DNA of 64,000 nt, taken from contig JAXGPX010000008.1 of the NCBI GenBank assembly GCA_040766745.1, positions 1-64,000 of the forward strand, given 5' to 3'. The stretch comes from JAXGPX01 sp040766745. Its GTDB lineage: Bacteria > Bacillota > Sulfobacillia > Fermentithermobacillales > Fermentithermobacillaceae. The notes below the pieces were generated by a model. The model did no database searches, had not been told where the DNA came from, and saw nothing but the letters and a program-made list of their open reading frames with translations. Both the position numbers and the translations under genes were made by a program. Below, piece after piece: positions 32,762 to 41,007 of the stretch (position 1 is its first letter; every line of letters begins with the position of its first letter).

Positions 32762-33631
32762 TTGCTACAGCAATTTGTGAACGGACTTACTCTGGGCAGT
32801 ACTTACGCATTGATTGCCCTTGGATATACTATGGTTTACGGAGTTCTGCGGCTGATAAACTTTGCCCACGGCGAGGTATATATGGTAGGTGCCTTTATCG
32901 GGCTGATGGCATCTCAGTCATCGGGACTTCCCTTTCTTGTGGTGCTTCTCATTGCAATGGCCGGGTCTGCAGTTGTTGGTGTGGTCATTGAGATGATCGC
33001 ATACAGGCCTCTCAGAAAGGCCCCTCGCCTGGCCGCCCTGATCAGTGCAATCGGCATGTCAATATTCCTACAGAATCTTGCTCTTGCTGTAATGGGGCCT
33101 CAGACCAGGGCGTTTCCGGTTCCATTCGAGGTAAAGCATTTCAACATTGGCCCTTTGCGCATAAACTCTTTCGACGTACTGATTCTGCTCACTTGCGTTG
33201 GCCTTATGATCGGACTGCATTTTCTTGTTCAGAAGACTAAGATCGGGAAAGCCATGAGGGCAACGGCTCTGGATAAGGATACGGCCAGCCTTATGGGGAT
33301 TAACGTTAACCTGATCATAGCCTTTACTTTTGCCGTTGGTTCGGCTCTTGCGGCAGCTGCCGGGGTTCTGGTAGGAATGAATTTCAACGCTGTAGCTCCG
33401 GCCATGGGAATGATGCCAGGGCTTAAGGGCTTTGTAGCCGCTGTCCTGGGCGGTATCGGAAGCATTCCCGGGGCAATGGCAGGCGGCGTTCTCCTTGGTA
33501 TGGCTGAAGTTATGGGCGTTGCCCTTCTGAGATCTGAGTGGAGAGATGCAATCGCCTTCGGGATCCTTGCTTTGGTTCTGCTCCTGAAGCCATCTGGGAT
33601 ATTCGGCCGAAATTTGCAGGAGAAGGTGTAA
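32762..33631 (+). CDS. livH: Branched-chain amino acid ABC transporter permease LivH
   Basis: A polytopic permease of 289 residues with about eight spans. It begins LQQFVNGLTLGSTYALIALG, contains VYGVLRLINFAHGEVYMVG, a strong LivH signature, and the EAA-like cytoplasmic segment KIGKAMRATALDKDTASLMG. A TTG start at 32762 is chosen because GGAGGTG stands seven bases before it; the frame open from 32720 would add 14 residues without a ribosome binding site. LivH and the following LivM form the membrane channel of the importer. Confidence 0.95.
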   Translation: MLQQFVNGLTLGSTYALIALGYTMVYGVLRLINFAHGEVYMVGAFIGLMASQSSGLPFLVVLLIAMAGSAVVGVVIEMIAYRPLRKAPRLAALISAIGMSIFLQNLALAVMGPQTRAFPVPFEVKHFNIGPLRINSFDVLILLTCVGLMIGLHFLVQKTKIGKAMRATALDKDTASLMGINVNLIIAFTFAVGSALAAAAGVLVGMNFNAVAPAMGMMPGLKGFVAAVLGGIGSIPGAMAGGVLLGMAEVMGVALLRSEWRDAIAFGILALVLLLKPSGIFGRNLQEKV

Positions 33632-33634
33632 ATC

Positions 33635-34591
33635 ATGCTTAGCCCGTACTATTACCAGTTAATCGTTATCACCTGCATTAATGTAATTATGGCACTGAGC
33701 CTGAATTTGGTGACCGGATTTGCAGGGCAGCTGTCTCTGGGACACGCGGCGTTCATGGGTATTGGTGCATATACTGCAGGAATATTGACCTCGGTTTACC
33801 AGGTTCCTTTTCTTGCCGCGCTAGCTGCCGGAGGTTTATCTGCGGCTTTCTTTGGACTGCTTGTAGGGCTGCCCACCCTGAGGCTCAAAGGCGACTATCT
33901 CGCCATTGCCACTCTTGGGTTCGGTGAGATTATCCGGGTAACTATCCTCAATATGAAAATAACAGGTGGGGCTTTCGGACTCAGGGGAATATCTAAAGAG
34001 ACCAACCTTGCCATATCGGTTGCAGCCGTAGTTCTCACATACTTCACTTTGAAGCGCTTAATGAAATCCCGTTTTGGACGGGCGATTACTGCCATCCGCG
34101 AGGATGAAGTCGCCGCCCAGGCCATGGGTATTGATATTACCCAGTATAAGGTGCTTGCCTTTGTAATTGGGGCGTCGTGGGCAGGGATTGCCGGCGGACT
34201 TTTCGCCCACTGGTTCAGATACCTAAACCCGTCTTCATTTGCTTTCGGGAAGTCAGTAGAAATCCTCAGTATGGTTGTTTTGGGAGGCATGGGAAATCTG
34301 GAAGGCCCGGTTCTCGGTGCCGCGGTTTTGACTTACGCACCAGAGCTTCTTCGCGGGGCATCGGATTTTGTGTCACAATACCGCATGCTTTTCTACGGAG
34401 CGCTTCTGGTAATTATGATGCTGGTACGGCCCCAGGGGTTGGCCGGGGCATGGGTTTTCAGAGGTTTCCGTCTGCAGAGAGTCGGTGGGCTCTCGAAAGG
34501 TAAGGCCAATAGGATGAAGGGGAATTCGGTGGCCGCAGGTAGTGCCCCTGCGGCAGCGGTGAAGGAGGGCTATCGACATGCCGATTCTTGA
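33635..34591 (+). CDS. livM: Branched-chain amino acid ABC transporter permease LivM
   Basis: A 318-residue permease. It has NLVTGFAGQLSLGHAAFMGIG, the LivM hallmark, the segment LPTLRLKGDYLAIATLGFGE and the coupling loop SRFGRAITAIREDEVAAQAM. The C-terminal tail is longer than usual and Gly/Ala/Lys-rich. It begins three bases after the livH stop and overlaps livG by 14 bases, so the operon is tightly coupled. It pairs with LivH in the membrane. Confidence 0.95.
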   Translation: MLSPYYYQLIVITCINVIMALSLNLVTGFAGQLSLGHAAFMGIGAYTAGILTSVYQVPFLAALAAGGLSAAFFGLLVGLPTLRLKGDYLAIATLGFGEIIRVTILNMKITGGAFGLRGISKETNLAISVAAVVLTYFTLKRLMKSRFGRAITAIREDEVAAQAMGIDITQYKVLAFVIGASWAGIAGGLFAHWFRYLNPSSFAFGKSVEILSMVVLGGMGNLEGPVLGAAVLTYAPELLRGASDFVSQYRMLFYGALLVIMMLVRPQGLAGAWVFRGFRLQRVGGLSKGKANRMKGNSVAAGSAPAAAVKEGYRHADS

Positions 34592-35351
34592 GGCAAACAA
34601 AGTCACAAGGTCATTTGGAGGCCTTACTGCTGTGCGTGAGGTTGACCTAGTTATCAACCCAGGCGAAATCATGGGGCTAATAGGCCCTAACGGTGCAGGC
34701 AAGACAACGTTGTTCAACCTGGTGACAGGCATATACCGCCCTAGTTCTGGTGAGATACTCTTTAATGGAGAGAATTTGGCTACCCTCAGCCCTCACCAGA
34801 TAACAGATAAGGGTATGGCTCGCACTTTCCAGAACATCAGGCTTTTTGGCCAGATGACTGTACTTGAGAATGTGATGATAGGCAGGCACTGCCGTACCAG
34901 GGCAGGCGTTTGGGGTGCTGTATTGGGTTTTCCCAATGTGAAGCGGGAGGAGAAGGAGACCCGGGAACTGTGTATGCAACTCCTGGATTTTGTAGGGCTC
35001 GACGTTGATCCTGATGAAAAGGCGTCGAACCTTTCATATGGCCAACAGCGCGAACTGGAGATAGCCAGGGCTATGGCCACTGAACCTGAATTTTTGCTGT
35101 TGGATGAACCTGCTGCAGGCATGAACCCTCAAGAGACAGGCGAACTTGTCAGCCTTATCGAGCGCATAAGAGATGCGGGCAAGGCCATTCTTCTCATCGA
35201 ACATGACATGAAAGTGGTTATGGGTACAGCAGACAGGGTTGCAGTTTTGGATCACGGAGTGAAAATCGCAGACGGAACTCCAAAGCAGGTCCAAGGGGAT
35301 CCAAATGTTATCAGGGCTTACCTAGGAGATGAATCAGATGCTATCGCTTAG
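34578..35351 (+). CDS. livG: Branched-chain amino acid ABC transporter ATPase LivG
   Basis: A 257-residue ABC ATPase with Walker A GPNGAGKTT, Q-loop segment ARTFQNIRLFGQMTVLENVM, signature NLSYGQQRELEIARA and Walker B FLLLDEPAAGMNP, the AAGMNP version being typical of LivG. The switch His is in LIEHDMKVVMG. GGAGGG precedes the ATG. It forms a heterodimer with LivF that drives import. Confidence 0.96.
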   Translation: MPILEANKVTRSFGGLTAVREVDLVINPGEIMGLIGPNGAGKTTLFNLVTGIYRPSSGEILFNGENLATLSPHQITDKGMARTFQNIRLFGQMTVLENVMIGRHCRTRAGVWGAVLGFPNVKREEKETRELCMQLLDFVGLDVDPDEKASNLSYGQQRELEIARAMATEPEFLLLDEPAAGMNPQETGELVSLIERIRDAGKAILLIEHDMKVVMGTADRVAVLDHGVKIADGTPKQVQGDPNVIRAYLGDESDAIA

Positions 35352-36054
35352 AAATGTAGTAACCCAATACGGGACAATCCGGGCTCTGAAAGGAATATCC
35401 ATGTATGTAGCCCCAGGTGAAATTGTGGCTTTGATCGGGGCTAACGGCGCTGGCAAGACCACTGTGCTCAAGACCATATCAGGGCTTCTATCTCCGTCTG
35501 AAGGTGACATTATGTTCGAGGGTAAGAGCATAACCCGGAGCTTGCCTGAGGATATTGTGAAAATGGGAATATCCCATGTGCCCGAGGGAAGGAAGGTTTT
35601 TTCCCAGATGACCGTTATGGAGAACCTGGAACTTGGGGCGTATTCCCGGCCAGGAGGAAAGCATGGAAGGCGGCAGGTACACGACGATCTAGACCGGGTG
35701 TTTTCGTTGTTTCCTCAGTTAAAGAGCAGGGAGAATCAGCTCACAGGGACTTTGAGCGGTGGAGAGCAGCAGATGCTTGCCATGGGCCGGGCACTTATGT
35801 CCAGGCCTAAGGTTTTGCTAATGGACGAGCCGTCTATGGGCCTTGCACCCATGATAGTGAAGGATATTTTCAACATAATAAGAGATGTTAACCAGGCCGG
35901 CACCACGGTCTTGCTTGTTGAGCAAAACGCCCACCTGGCGCTTACCACTGCTACCCGGGCCTATGTGCTGGAGACCGGTAAGATAGTGCTTCATGGCGAG
36001 TCGCAGGACCTGCTCAAGAATGAGAAGGTGCGCAAGGCGTATCTGGGAGAGTAG
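35338..36054 (+). CDS. livF: Branched-chain amino acid ABC transporter ATPase LivF
   Basis: About 238 residues: Walker A GANGAGKTT, the LivF-typical SHVPEGRKVFSQMTV, signature LSGGEQQMLAMGRAL and Walker B VLLMDEPSMGLAP. The ATG at 35338 is preferred over 35329, because AGGAG at 35324-35328 touches the first ATG but has nine bases to the second; the protein then starts MLSLRNVVTQYG, as in its relatives. It overlaps livG by 14 bases and is the last gene of the operon. Confidence 0.96.
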   Translation: MLSLRNVVTQYGTIRALKGISMYVAPGEIVALIGANGAGKTTVLKTISGLLSPSEGDIMFEGKSITRSLPEDIVKMGISHVPEGRKVFSQMTVMENLELGAYSRPGGKHGRRQVHDDLDRVFSLFPQLKSRENQLTGTLSGGEQQMLAMGRALMSRPKVLLMDEPSMGLAPMIVKDIFNIIRDVNQAGTTVLLVEQNAHLALTTATRAYVLETGKIVLHGESQDLLKNEKVRKAYLGE

Positions 36055-36137
36055 GAGGGCTTCGGGGAACCGATCTAGAATTGATATCCAGCTGGATTTT
36101 GACAAAAACATAGAGCATGTCGGGGGGCACGGAGGGC

Positions 36138-36821
36138 ATGTGTAGGCACAGGACAGGCGTGCAGAGAGCATCCACCTGTATGACGGCAATTCTCTTGATC
36201 ATGGCGTTGGCCATGATTTTATTTACGGCGTGTGAAGGGGATCCGGCCGTTTCAGGAGAACTGGCTTCTACCGCGGGCGATGGCTCTCAAGAGAAAACCG
36301 GAGCAGATTCTCAAGGGGGCCCATCTTCAGAACAATCAGGAGGCGGGAACCCCGAGAACCCGGATGACCCCGCGAGCTTGGAGAGTGGGGAGAACCCGGA
36401 GAATCCCGAAAGTTCGGATAACCCCACAAGTTCAGAGAACCCGGAGAATGAGGCCAACCCAGAGAATCTGAACCCTGAAGACCCCAAGAATCCCGAGAGC
36501 CTAGATGACACGGATAGCAATGCACAGTACTACCAAAACGGCATTTTGCTGGCTGCAGGCAAATCGCCTGACTTTGAAAGAGACGTAAAGAAGCTGGTTG
36601 TAAGGCCTTCCGGAAAGCAGCTAACCGACTATCCAAAAGGCTATGAGATCACTTTTCCTGACGGCATGGAAGTCGATTTCAGTCTCAGCCCCGACTACAC
36701 CAGAGTATATGGTGATGGGCTTGAGATAAGGATTTGCAGGGACAGGTCGCCTTATCTCGACGTAACGGGATGGCTTTCTGGTTTGCCCAATGGCTATGTC
36801 AGCAACCATCGTTACATATAG
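36138..36821 (+). CDS. GH26-like lipoprotein, N-terminal part, ended by an in-frame TAG
   Basis: The first part of a secreted lipoprotein: a hydrophobic signal (ILLIMALAMILFTAC) with a likely lipobox Cys. A long linker follows, made of Asn-Pro-Glu-Asn style repeats (NPENPESSDNPTSSENPEN), then a beta-rich domain (YPKGYEITFPDGMEVDFSL). It stops with TAG at 36819-36821. The following frame is in the same phase, and the text continues naturally across the TAG (VSNHRYI, stop, SNNLSVHEDGWV). So this and the next entry are one gene interrupted by a single amber codon. The start is uncertain: ATG 36117 has no binding site, ATG 36138 is ten bases from a GGGGGG run. Confidence 0.6.
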   Translation: MCRHRTGVQRASTCMTAILLIMALAMILFTACEGDPAVSGELASTAGDGSQEKTGADSQGGPSSEQSGGGNPENPDDPASLESGENPENPESSDNPTSSENPENEANPENLNPEDPKNPESLDDTDSNAQYYQNGILLAAGKSPDFERDVKKLVVRPSGKQLTDYPKGYEITFPDGMEVDFSLSPDYTRVYGDGLEIRICRDRSPYLDVTGWLSGLPNGYVSNHRYI

Positions 36822-36830
36822 TCTAACAAC

Positions 36831-38060
36831 TTGAGTGTCCATGAAGATGGCTGGGTGAACATAGGCAACCGGAAAGTAAGGCTCTTGAGCCTTACCAGGA
36901 ACCCGGCTCCGGGAAGTACTCAGACTCACAACTCATATACATACGCATACATAAATACCCAGGGACTTGAGTATTATACAATCCACTTCAGATCCGACTC
37001 CCTCGAGGAGCACAAAGACACCATTTACAAGGTGATTGAGTCATTCAAAACGATTGAACCCAAAGGGAATTCGGCATACAGACTCACACTCAAACCCAGG
37101 CTACCTGAGTGGAACGAAGAAACTGCTGCGCTTTACGAGAAGATACGCAATTCTAATCACATATGGTGGGGGTTTTTCACTCCAAACCCGTTTACCACGG
37201 AAGGCAAGGACAAGATAGCGGAAATCGAGGAAAAGCTGGATTTCAGGTTTCCGGTCATAATGTGGTACCGCTACTTGGGCCACGATTTTCCTCTTGAGGG
37301 AATGCAAGATGCTCATCAGAACGGAAAATTGGTTGAGCTGACATACCAGATTGCCAATGGTGACCTGTATGGAAAGAATCCGAATTTCGAGGTGCTGGAC
37401 GGACTTAGAGACGACGAGATAAGGAAGTTCGCCAGACAGGCCAAAGAATTTAGCCACCCGTTCTTGTTCAGGCTCAACAACGAGATGAACTCAACCTGGG
37501 TGAGTTATTCAGGCCATTCATCCCTGGCTGACCCGGATGTATACAGGCAGGTATGGCAAAGAGTCTACCGCATTTTTGAGGAAGAGGGAGTGGATAATGC
37601 CATTTGGATCTTCAACCCCAACGACATAAGTTACCCACCCTGCAAATGGAACACCCATCTTGCCTACTATCCAGGGAATGAGTACGTACACATGATTGGG
37701 CTTACAGGCTACAATACAGGGGACTATTTCAGAAATCACACAGGCGAACGCTGGAGGTCTTTCACCGAGATATACGACAGGCTTTGGTATATGTATAGGG
37801 ATGTCTATTCGGAATTTCCGTGGATAATCACTGAGTTTGCCTGCAGCTCAGTTGGCGGTGACAAAGAGGCGTGGATTACTGATATGTTTGCCAATTTGCC
37901 AAGGTACAAGAACATAAAGATTGCTGTTTGGTGGAGTTACTATGACGAAGACCCGCGTCCCGAAACCAAAGGCACTCCTGCCAGGAGATACTGGCTCGAT
38001 GAGAAACCAGAGTATCTGGATGCTTTCAAGAGAGGGTTATCTCAAACTCAGCCGGACTAG
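36831..38060 (+). CDS. Glycoside hydrolase, GH26-like (C-terminal part of the interrupted gene)
   Basis: The second part, about 409 residues, carries the catalytic barrel. HIWWGFFTPNP and IMWYRYLGHDF are early strands. The acid/base Glu is in RLNNEMNSTWV, and the nucleophile Glu is probably in WIITEFACSS, in the place expected for GH26 beta-mannanase-like enzymes. A conserved IAVWWSYYDEDPR follows. A TTG stands at 36831 but there is no ribosome binding site, so separate translation is unlikely. The gene is either recently inactivated or read through. The protein would sit on the outer face of the membrane and act on polysaccharide such as mannan-type polymers or the cell's own exopolymer. The exact substrate is not known. 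Confidence 0.7.
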   Translation: MSVHEDGWVNIGNRKVRLLSLTRNPAPGSTQTHNSYTYAYINTQGLEYYTIHFRSDSLEEHKDTIYKVIESFKTIEPKGNSAYRLTLKPRLPEWNEETAALYEKIRNSNHIWWGFFTPNPFTTEGKDKIAEIEEKLDFRFPVIMWYRYLGHDFPLEGMQDAHQNGKLVELTYQIANGDLYGKNPNFEVLDGLRDDEIRKFARQAKEFSHPFLFRLNNEMNSTWVSYSGHSSLADPDVYRQVWQRVYRIFEEEGVDNAIWIFNPNDISYPPCKWNTHLAYYPGNEYVHMIGLTGYNTGDYFRNHTGERWRSFTEIYDRLWYMYRDVYSEFPWIITEFACSSVGGDKEAWITDMFANLPRYKNIKIAVWWSYYDEDPRPETKGTPARRYWLDEKPEYLDAFKRGLSQTQPD

Positions 38061-38160
38061 TAGATTTGATGGTAATTCCCAAGGGGCTATAAGGTCGTTT
38101 CTTAATCCTGACTTCTTAAAGAAATTGGAAAAGGTGATACAATGTAGTTGAGGTGGCTGT

Positions 38161-38292
38161 ATGAAAGCGGTAGTACTACTACAGGAAAACCTCAGACAAA
38201 TCCTTGAAATTGCGAAATTGAACGATACTTCAAGATTGAGTTTATCGTTACGATACGTAAGGGATGTGAATCGGACATGCAGGGACCGGTAG
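38161..38292 (+). CDS. Small protein of 43 residues, hypothetical
   Basis: ATG at 38161 has GAGGTGG six to ten bases before it. The frame reads MKAVVLLQENLRQILEIAK, continues with LNDTSRLSLSLRYVRDV and ends with a stop that overlaps the start of the next gene by 16 bases. The first half would form an amphipathic helix. Overlap with the next start suggests coupling. No family recognised; it may be only a leader frame. Confidence 0.3.
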   Translation: MKAVVLLQENLRQILEIAKLNDTSRLSLSLRYVRDVNRTCRDR

Positions 38293-39506
38293 ACAGGCCG
38301 GTGAATCTGCCTGATCATAAACAGTGCTATGGGTGCGGAGCATGTGCAGCCGTTTGCCCCCGGCAAGCAATCACTCTTAAATTCAGCGACTCAGGTTTTT
38401 TAGTTCCGTTGGCAAACGAAGAGCTGTGCATTCAATGTGGGAAGTGCAAAGACGCGTGTCCGGTTATCAATCCTCCAGGATTTGGGGCAGTGGACCAGAT
38501 ACCGCCTTTTGCTGCTTGGAGCAAGAGCCCAAAGCTGCGCCGGGTCAGTTCTTCCGGAGGCGCAGCCCTATCTCTGGCGGGAGATTTTCTGTCGAGAGGA
38601 TATAATTTCACAGGTGCTGTTTTCGAGCGGGATTTTCGATCAGTAAAGCACGTTGTTGCACGTAGTGTTGAAGATCTGTTCGAGACTGTGGGCTCCAAAT
38701 ATGTTCAAAGCAACGCATCGTCAGCAATGAGACAGATAGTTGATTCTGGGCATTGCCGTGAGGAGTCTCATCAAGGCGACAGGCATATTTTCTTTGGTAC
38801 ACCGTGTCAGGTTGCAGGCTTGAGGAGGCTTTTGAATTCTGTAAGTCGCGGCGACGCCGGTTCTGCCCAATTCTTTCTGGTGGATTTCTTCTGCCACGGA
38901 GTACCCAGTTATCTTGCATGGTGGGCGTTCCTGGATGAGGCTGTGATTCCCCAAACCGGGCGCCTTGAATATATAGACTTCAGGGATAAGTCCCAGGGGT
39001 GGACTAATTACAGCCTGGTATGCTCGGGCTTAAAAGGTACCTATGTAAGTGAATTTGGACACACCGTATTCGGGCAGCTGTTCCTTTCCGACCTTTGCCT
39101 GCGGGATTCCTGCTATACATGCCCGTACAGGAGCACATCAGCGGCGGATCTGCGAATAGGCGATTTCTGGGGGCATGAGTTCGACAGGGACGCAATGGGC
39201 GTATCTCTTATCGTTCCTATTACCGAAAAGGGGTTTGCAGCGGTAGAGGAGAACGCGAATTTGGTTCTCAGGTCAGTTCCCCTCAGTTTATTGTATGAAT
39301 CCCAGCCTTTGATTTTGAGGCCGGCGTTACGGGTACCGACTGAGCGTAAGAATGTCATGGCGAAACTGGGGCAAGGTACGCCTCTAGATGATATTTACAA
39401 GACATACCTTGAGAGAGGCCACAAAAAACGGCTATTCAGGAGGCGGGTTTCCCGGCTTCTGCCGCCGTCTTTGAAAAAGGTTGCAAAGCTTATGGCGCGG
39501 GGATAA
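38277..39506 (+). CDS. FrhB-like protein with two 4Fe-4S clusters (coenzyme F420 hydrogenase beta subunit family)
   Basis: 409 residues. The N-terminus has two ferredoxin motifs, CYGCGACAAVCP and CIQCGKCKDACP, for two 4Fe-4S clusters. Then follows a FrhB-type flavin domain (SSGGAALSLAGDFLSRGYNF; FFGTPCQVAGLRRLL; FCHGVPS; YIDFRDKSQGW; SCYTCPYRSTSAADLRIGDFWG). Proteins of this kind without a hydrogenase are common in exopolysaccharide clusters, together with pyruvyl transferases, exactly as here (19 bp to the next gene). It probably reduces or oxidises a sugar- or polymer-linked substrate and is not an F420 hydrogenase. Precise role unknown. Confidence 0.85.
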   Translation: MQGPVDRPVNLPDHKQCYGCGACAAVCPRQAITLKFSDSGFLVPLANEELCIQCGKCKDACPVINPPGFGAVDQIPPFAAWSKSPKLRRVSSSGGAALSLAGDFLSRGYNFTGAVFERDFRSVKHVVARSVEDLFETVGSKYVQSNASSAMRQIVDSGHCREESHQGDRHIFFGTPCQVAGLRRLLNSVSRGDAGSAQFFLVDFFCHGVPSYLAWWAFLDEAVIPQTGRLEYIDFRDKSQGWTNYSLVCSGLKGTYVSEFGHTVFGQLFLSDLCLRDSCYTCPYRSTSAADLRIGDFWGHEFDRDAMGVSLIVPITEKGFAAVEENANLVLRSVPLSLLYESQPLILRPALRVPTERKNVMAKLGQGTPLDDIYKTYLERGHKKRLFRRRVSRLLPPSLKKVAKLMARG

Positions 39507-39524
39507 CGCGGGGGTGAAAGTTTC

Positions 39525-40781
39525 GTGCGAATCTTGTTGCTTAATATACCAAACAGCCTTAATTACGGGTCTATGATGATGGCCGAGAACTTGATGAGGT
39601 ACCTTGGCCGTGAAATTGCAGAGTCCCCACAAGGGCGGAATTTTACCTTTGTTATTGAAACCCCCACGCCAGACGAGTCAGTCTCAAGGTTCAGAGAAGC
39701 TTTGAAGGGCTCGGGAGATTGGAAGAACTTCAATCTGGACACTGTGGCTCCCGAGGCTATCACACGGAAGGAAAAACTGAAAAGGTATTTTTCGTGGCTG
39801 ATGACAGTGCTTTTCGGCACGAAATCCCGGACCCTTCTGCCGCCAGGCGCAGGAGATGTGGATTTGGTGGTGGTCCTAGGCGGCGATGATTTCTCAGAAG
39901 ACTACGGTGTTCTTGGCCCTGTCCTGGCCTGTTTAAGATTGGCTGCCCTCAGGAAAATGGGCAAGAAGGTGGTCATGTGCGGCCAGACGATCGGGCCGTT
40001 TCATTCGTGGCGTGTTCCTGCTGTAAGATGGCTTTTGGGCAAAGTGAATGAGATTATGGCAAGGGACCCGATTACCCAGAGGTACCTTATCAACGAACTA
40101 AAATTGGATAATGCAGTCTTGGTCGGAGACCTTGCGTTTCTGCCCCTTAGCAGGGAATTTGAAAAACCTTATCTGCCATTGGCAGATGATTACTTTGCCA
40201 TCGTGCCTAGCCAGCTAATCTGGGCGTATGCTAAAGAGCCTATAAGGCATGAGTACATAGAATTCATGGTGGATATTTGTTCTTACCTGTTGAACACGTA
40301 CCCTGGGAGCCAACTGTTGATTCTGCCCCACGTGCTTGCGCCTGACGGTGCAGACGACAGGCTGGCAGGGCGTGATTTGCTGATTGGCTTGAAGAGAATA
40401 GGTGTTTCTCCAGAGAGATTGGTATTTCCTCAAGAGCAGATGCTGCCGAATCAAGCGAGGTATCTGATTGAGAATAGCAGATTATTGATAACCGGAAGGA
40501 TGCACGGGTCCATATCATCTTTCTGCGTGAAAGTGCCGCCTCTTGTACTCTCATACAGCAGAAAATACTGGGGTATTATCGATGAGTACCTTGGAATGGG
40601 CGATCTGATTGTTGATGTTCGCCATCATGGGTGGGAGGAACTTAGGCAAATCAGCAAGGCCAGACTTGACTTCATCCTGGAAAACCGCGATGAACTGGTA
40701 CAACGCATGGCAGACAAACTGCCTGCAATGGAGAAGGCTGCAATGTTGAATATAAAGGTTCTGCGAAAGGAACTCGAATAA
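39525..40781 (+). CDS. Polysaccharide pyruvyl transferase family protein
   Basis: 418 residues of the CsaB/WcaK/AmsJ family, which adds pyruvate ketals from PEP to sugars of surface polymers. It starts RILLLNIPNSLNYGSMMMAE, the usual Rossmann-like start with Asn and Gly. Then come VVVLGGDDFSEDYG, VVMCGQTIGPF, IMARDPITQRYL and, near the C-terminus, the conserved LLITGRMHGSISSF followed by PPLVLSYSRKYWG. The start is GTG behind CGGGGGTGA. It forms a pair with the FrhB-like gene. Pyruvylated wall polymers often anchor S-layer proteins in Bacillota, but no S-layer gene is visible here. Confidence 0.88.
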   Translation: MRILLLNIPNSLNYGSMMMAENLMRYLGREIAESPQGRNFTFVIETPTPDESVSRFREALKGSGDWKNFNLDTVAPEAITRKEKLKRYFSWLMTVLFGTKSRTLLPPGAGDVDLVVVLGGDDFSEDYGVLGPVLACLRLAALRKMGKKVVMCGQTIGPFHSWRVPAVRWLLGKVNEIMARDPITQRYLINELKLDNAVLVGDLAFLPLSREFEKPYLPLADDYFAIVPSQLIWAYAKEPIRHEYIEFMVDICSYLLNTYPGSQLLILPHVLAPDGADDRLAGRDLLIGLKRIGVSPERLVFPQEQMLPNQARYLIENSRLLITGRMHGSISSFCVKVPPLVLSYSRKYWGIIDEYLGMGDLIVDVRHHGWEELRQISKARLDFILENRDELVQRMADKLPAMEKAAMLNIKVLRKELE

Positions 40782-41007
40782 CTCCATGTTACCTTCACAC
40801 TGGCAGGAATAGATCCAATATATGTCGAATTAGTCAAAGATGGATGAGTGAATTTCCTTTTCCCGGTGTTGCCCTTTTCACAAAATATCCTTGGTTCTTC
40901 ACTCTGAAACCCGATCCCTATATACCTGCAAGTTTCTTTGATTCATACAGTTAGTTGTCGATAATGGGGATCAGCCAAATATAGGATTTGCATGAGGTGA
41001 ATTAACA

